From Streptomyces nanshensis (GTDB lineage: Bacteria; Actinomycetota; Actinomycetes; Streptomycetales; Streptomycetaceae), in contig NZ_LJGW01000111.1 in assembly GCF_001751255.1 (NCBI RefSeq), forward strand, positions 62,001-126,000: a DNA stretch of 64,000 nt. The letters are read 5' to 3'. The position numbers were made by a program, and so were the translations under genes. This document shows positions 60,322-64,000 of this stretch, piece by piece (positions within the stretch are counted from its first letter, which is position 1; every line of letters begins with the position of its first letter). The notes under the pieces were generated by a model. It ran no database searches. It was not told the origin of the DNA and saw nothing but the letters and a program-made list of their open reading frames with translations.

Positions 60322-61371
60322 TCAGCCGGCGGCCCCCTCCCCGGCGCCGGAGCCGCCTCCGTCTCCGGCCGTCTCCGCGTTCCCTTCATCCTCCGCGTCC
60401 TCCGTGAACACGCTGCTGCCGTGCACGTCCTCCGCGGTGATGGTGATGAGGTCCTGCTTGCCCAGCGGACGCCGGAGCGCCACGAGCCTGCGGGCCTGAC
60501 GCAGCCGGCAGCGTTCGATGGCGTTGCGGACGCTGCGGGCGTTGGAGAAACGCGGCTGCCGCATTCGGCGCGTGAGGTAATCCGAGAACGCCTCACGCGC
60601 CCCCTCGTCGAAACGGAAATTCTCCTCGGCGACCATGAGTTCGGCGATCTGCATCAGTTCCCCGTGGTCGTAGTCCTCGAACACGATGTGGTGCGGCACA
60701 CGGGAACTCAGTCCAGGGTTGGCGGAGAAGAACGCGGCCATCCGGTCCGGATATCCGGCGAACATGACCACGAGGTCGCCGCGTTCGTTCTCCATCTCGG
60801 TGAGCAGGATCTCGATGACCTCCTGCCCGTAGTCGCGCTCGTTCTCGGGACGGAAGAGGTAGTACGCCTCGTCGATGAAGAGCACACCGCCCGCGGCGCG
60901 GGCCAGCGCCTCCTTCGTCTTGGGCGCGGTGTGCCCGATGAACTGGCCGACCAGGTCGTCACGGGTCACCACATGCACCCGCGGCGCCCTGATGTAGCCC
61001 AGCGCGTGCAGGATCGCCGCCATCCGCATCGCGACGGTCGTCTTGCCGGTGCCGGGACCGCCGGTGAAGCTCATGTGCAGCGTCGGCTTGGAGGAGCTGA
61101 GCCCGAACTGCCCGCGGGCGCGGTCGACTTGGAGCAGGGAGGCGATCTCACGGACGCGCCGTTTGACCGACGCCAGCCCGACCAGTTCGGCGTCGAGCGC
61201 CTCCAGGGTCTCCTCCACCCTGGCCGTTGCCTCGTCCGCCTCCAGGTCGAGTTCCGCGTCGTCGGCGAGCGGCGCCGGCTCCGCCGCCTCGCCGGCGTCG
61301 GCGCCCGCTTCGGCCGCCGCCGGACCGTGCTGGCCCGGCGGCGGAAAGCCGAACCCCCTGGGGGTCTCCAT
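60322..61371 (-). CDS. cbbX: RubisCO activase CbbX (AAA+ ATPase)
   Basis: A 349-residue AAA+ ATPase of the CbbX/CfxQ group, which frees red-type RubisCO from inhibitory sugar phosphates. ATG 61371 begins METPRGFGFPPPGQHGPAAA; about 75 disordered residues precede the core. Walker A FTGGPGTGKTTVAMRMAAIL, pore-loop region VTRDDLVGQFIGHTAPKTKE, Walker B GGVLFIDEAYYLFRPENERD and sensor/arginine region ANPGLSSRVPHHIVFEDYDH are clear. It lies five bases after rbcS. A short C-terminal extension is acidic and Gly-rich. A weak hairpin (CCGGTGAATTACCGG, 60271-60285) follows the gene. Confidence 0.93.
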   Translation of the reverse strand: METPRGFGFPPPGQHGPAAAEAGADAGEAAEPAPLADDAELDLEADEATARVEETLEALDAELVGLASVKRRVREIASLLQVDRARGQFGLSSSKPTLHMSFTGGPGTGKTTVAMRMAAILHALGYIRAPRVHVVTRDDLVGQFIGHTAPKTKEALARAAGGVLFIDEAYYLFRPENERDYGQEVIEILLTEMENERGDLVVMFAGYPDRMAAFFSANPGLSSRVPHHIVFEDYDHGELMQIAELMVAEENFRFDEGAREAFSDYLTRRMRQPRFSNARSVRNAIERCRLRQARRLVALRRPLGKQDLITITAEDVHGSSVFTEDAEDEGNAETAGDGGGSGAGEGAAG

Positions 61372-61376
61372 CGCCG

Positions 61377-61802
61377 TCACCCGCCTTCGTAACGTGCCCC
61401 GGCGGGCCGGTTCGTGGCGTACGGCCTGACCGCGTAGCGCTGGGTGCGGTCGGAGCCCTCCTGCCGTTCGAGGACGAACCCGGGCTCCTGCGCGGGCCGT
61501 TGGACGAGGAAGGACAGGGCGGTCGACTGCCGGCCGAGGCTCGCGTCGTACGCCTGGACGCGCACATAGCGCCCGGGGTGGGTCGCGCGGCACTCGTCGA
61601 TCTGCGCCAGTACGCCGTCGGGTTCGGCCAGGTCGAACATCGGCAGCCCCCACATCTCCCAGTAGACGTTGCGCGGATGCGGGTCGTCGGTGTGCTCGAC
61701 GGAGACCGGCCAGCCCTGGGAAAGGGCGTAGGCGACCTGGGCCCCGATCTCCTCGTCGGTGAAGTCGGGCAGATACGAGAACGTCCCGTGGCGGAACTTC
61801 AT
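61377..61802 (-). CDS. rbcS: RubisCO small subunit
   Basis: A 141-residue small subunit (CbbS) of form I Rubis[22 protein letters not shown] matches red-type small subunits; [20 protein letters not shown] and [20 protein letters not shown] carry the conserved W-x-M-W-G-L-P-M-F motif. [20 protein letters not shown] is the usual C-terminal half. The last 40 residues extend beyond the core as in red-type enzymes, where they form a beta-hairpin in the central pore. Start 61802 lies 33 bases after the rbcL stop. Confidence 0.95.
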   Translation of the reverse strand: MKFRHGTFSYLPDFTDEEIGAQVAYALSQGWPVSVEHTDDPHPRNVYWEMWGLPMFDLAEPDGVLAQIDECRATHPGRYVRVQAYDASLGRQSTALSFLVQRPAQEPGFVLERQEGSDRTQRYAVRPYATNRPAGARYEGG

Positions 61803-61835
61803 GACGTGCTCCTTCCGTGAAGCGCGCGGGAGAGG

Positions 61836-64000
<2,165 letters not shown>

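Overview
The window looks like a high-GC actinomycete chromosome, most likely Streptomyces or a close relative. Genes are dense, GTG starts are common, ATGA/GTGA overlaps are frequent, and the gene families are typical of the genus: MmyB-type XRE regulator remnant, LCM-type methyltransferase, SpoIIE phosphatase, secreted GH16 and GH25 enzymes, and OpuA fused to two binding domains. No rRNA, tRNA, CRISPR array, insertion sequence or phage gene was seen. The first and last genes run off the window.

Layout. 0-1.8 kb: zinc-type ABC importer (ATPase and binding lipoprotein) behind a Zur-like box. 1.9-4.0 kb: FAD monooxygenase divergent from a MerR regulator. 4.0-10.5 kb: small orphan genes and secreted glycosidases, mixed with broken genes (TetR/FAD-reductase pair, XRE/MmyB regulator, GyrI-like protein). 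10.6-20.2 kb: ketopantoate reductase, then a divergent sulfur-type cluster (two luciferase-like monooxygenases, GNAT acetyltransferase, polar amino-acid ABC importer with two binding proteins and two permeases). 20.2-21.9 kb: FAD oxidoreductase divergent from MarR. 21.9-28.6 kb: sulfonate-type operon (NtaA/DszA-like monooxygenase, rhodanese, SsuABC-like transporter), with a GntR gene upstream. Both sulfur-type clusters carry a short cysteine-ending leader peptide about 350 nt before the first monooxygenase.

28.9-32.2 kb: an unassigned gene pair, an ATP-grasp ligase and a 684-residue protein with a possible papain-like Cys-His-Asn triad. 32.4-36.0 kb: glycine-betaine transporter (permease fused to two binding domains, plus ATPase). 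36.4-38.4 kb: secreted sedolisin. 38.7-46.9 kb: catabolic cluster (aspartase-like lyase, amino-acid ABC importer, sarcosine-oxidase-like FAD enzyme, aldo/keto reductase, N-formylglutamate amidohydrolase) opposite a GntR gene with paired operators. 46.9-50.3 kb: BPL_N lipoprotein, FprB-type ferredoxin reductase and AurF-like diiron oxygenase. 50.6-52.1 kb: RHH protein, VOC protein, methyltransferase. 52.4-56.2 kb: a small membrane protein and a 1207-residue Na+/solute symporter fused to GAF, SpoIIE phosphatase and ATPase domains. 56.5-64 kb: MFS exporter, FdhF/YdeP molybdoenzyme, cbbX, rbcS and form I rbcL on the minus strand, divergent from a CbbR-like LysR gene cut by the window end.

The main themes are scavenging of organosulfur and amino-acid-like nutrients, metal and osmolyte uptake, and a possible carbon-fixation module.
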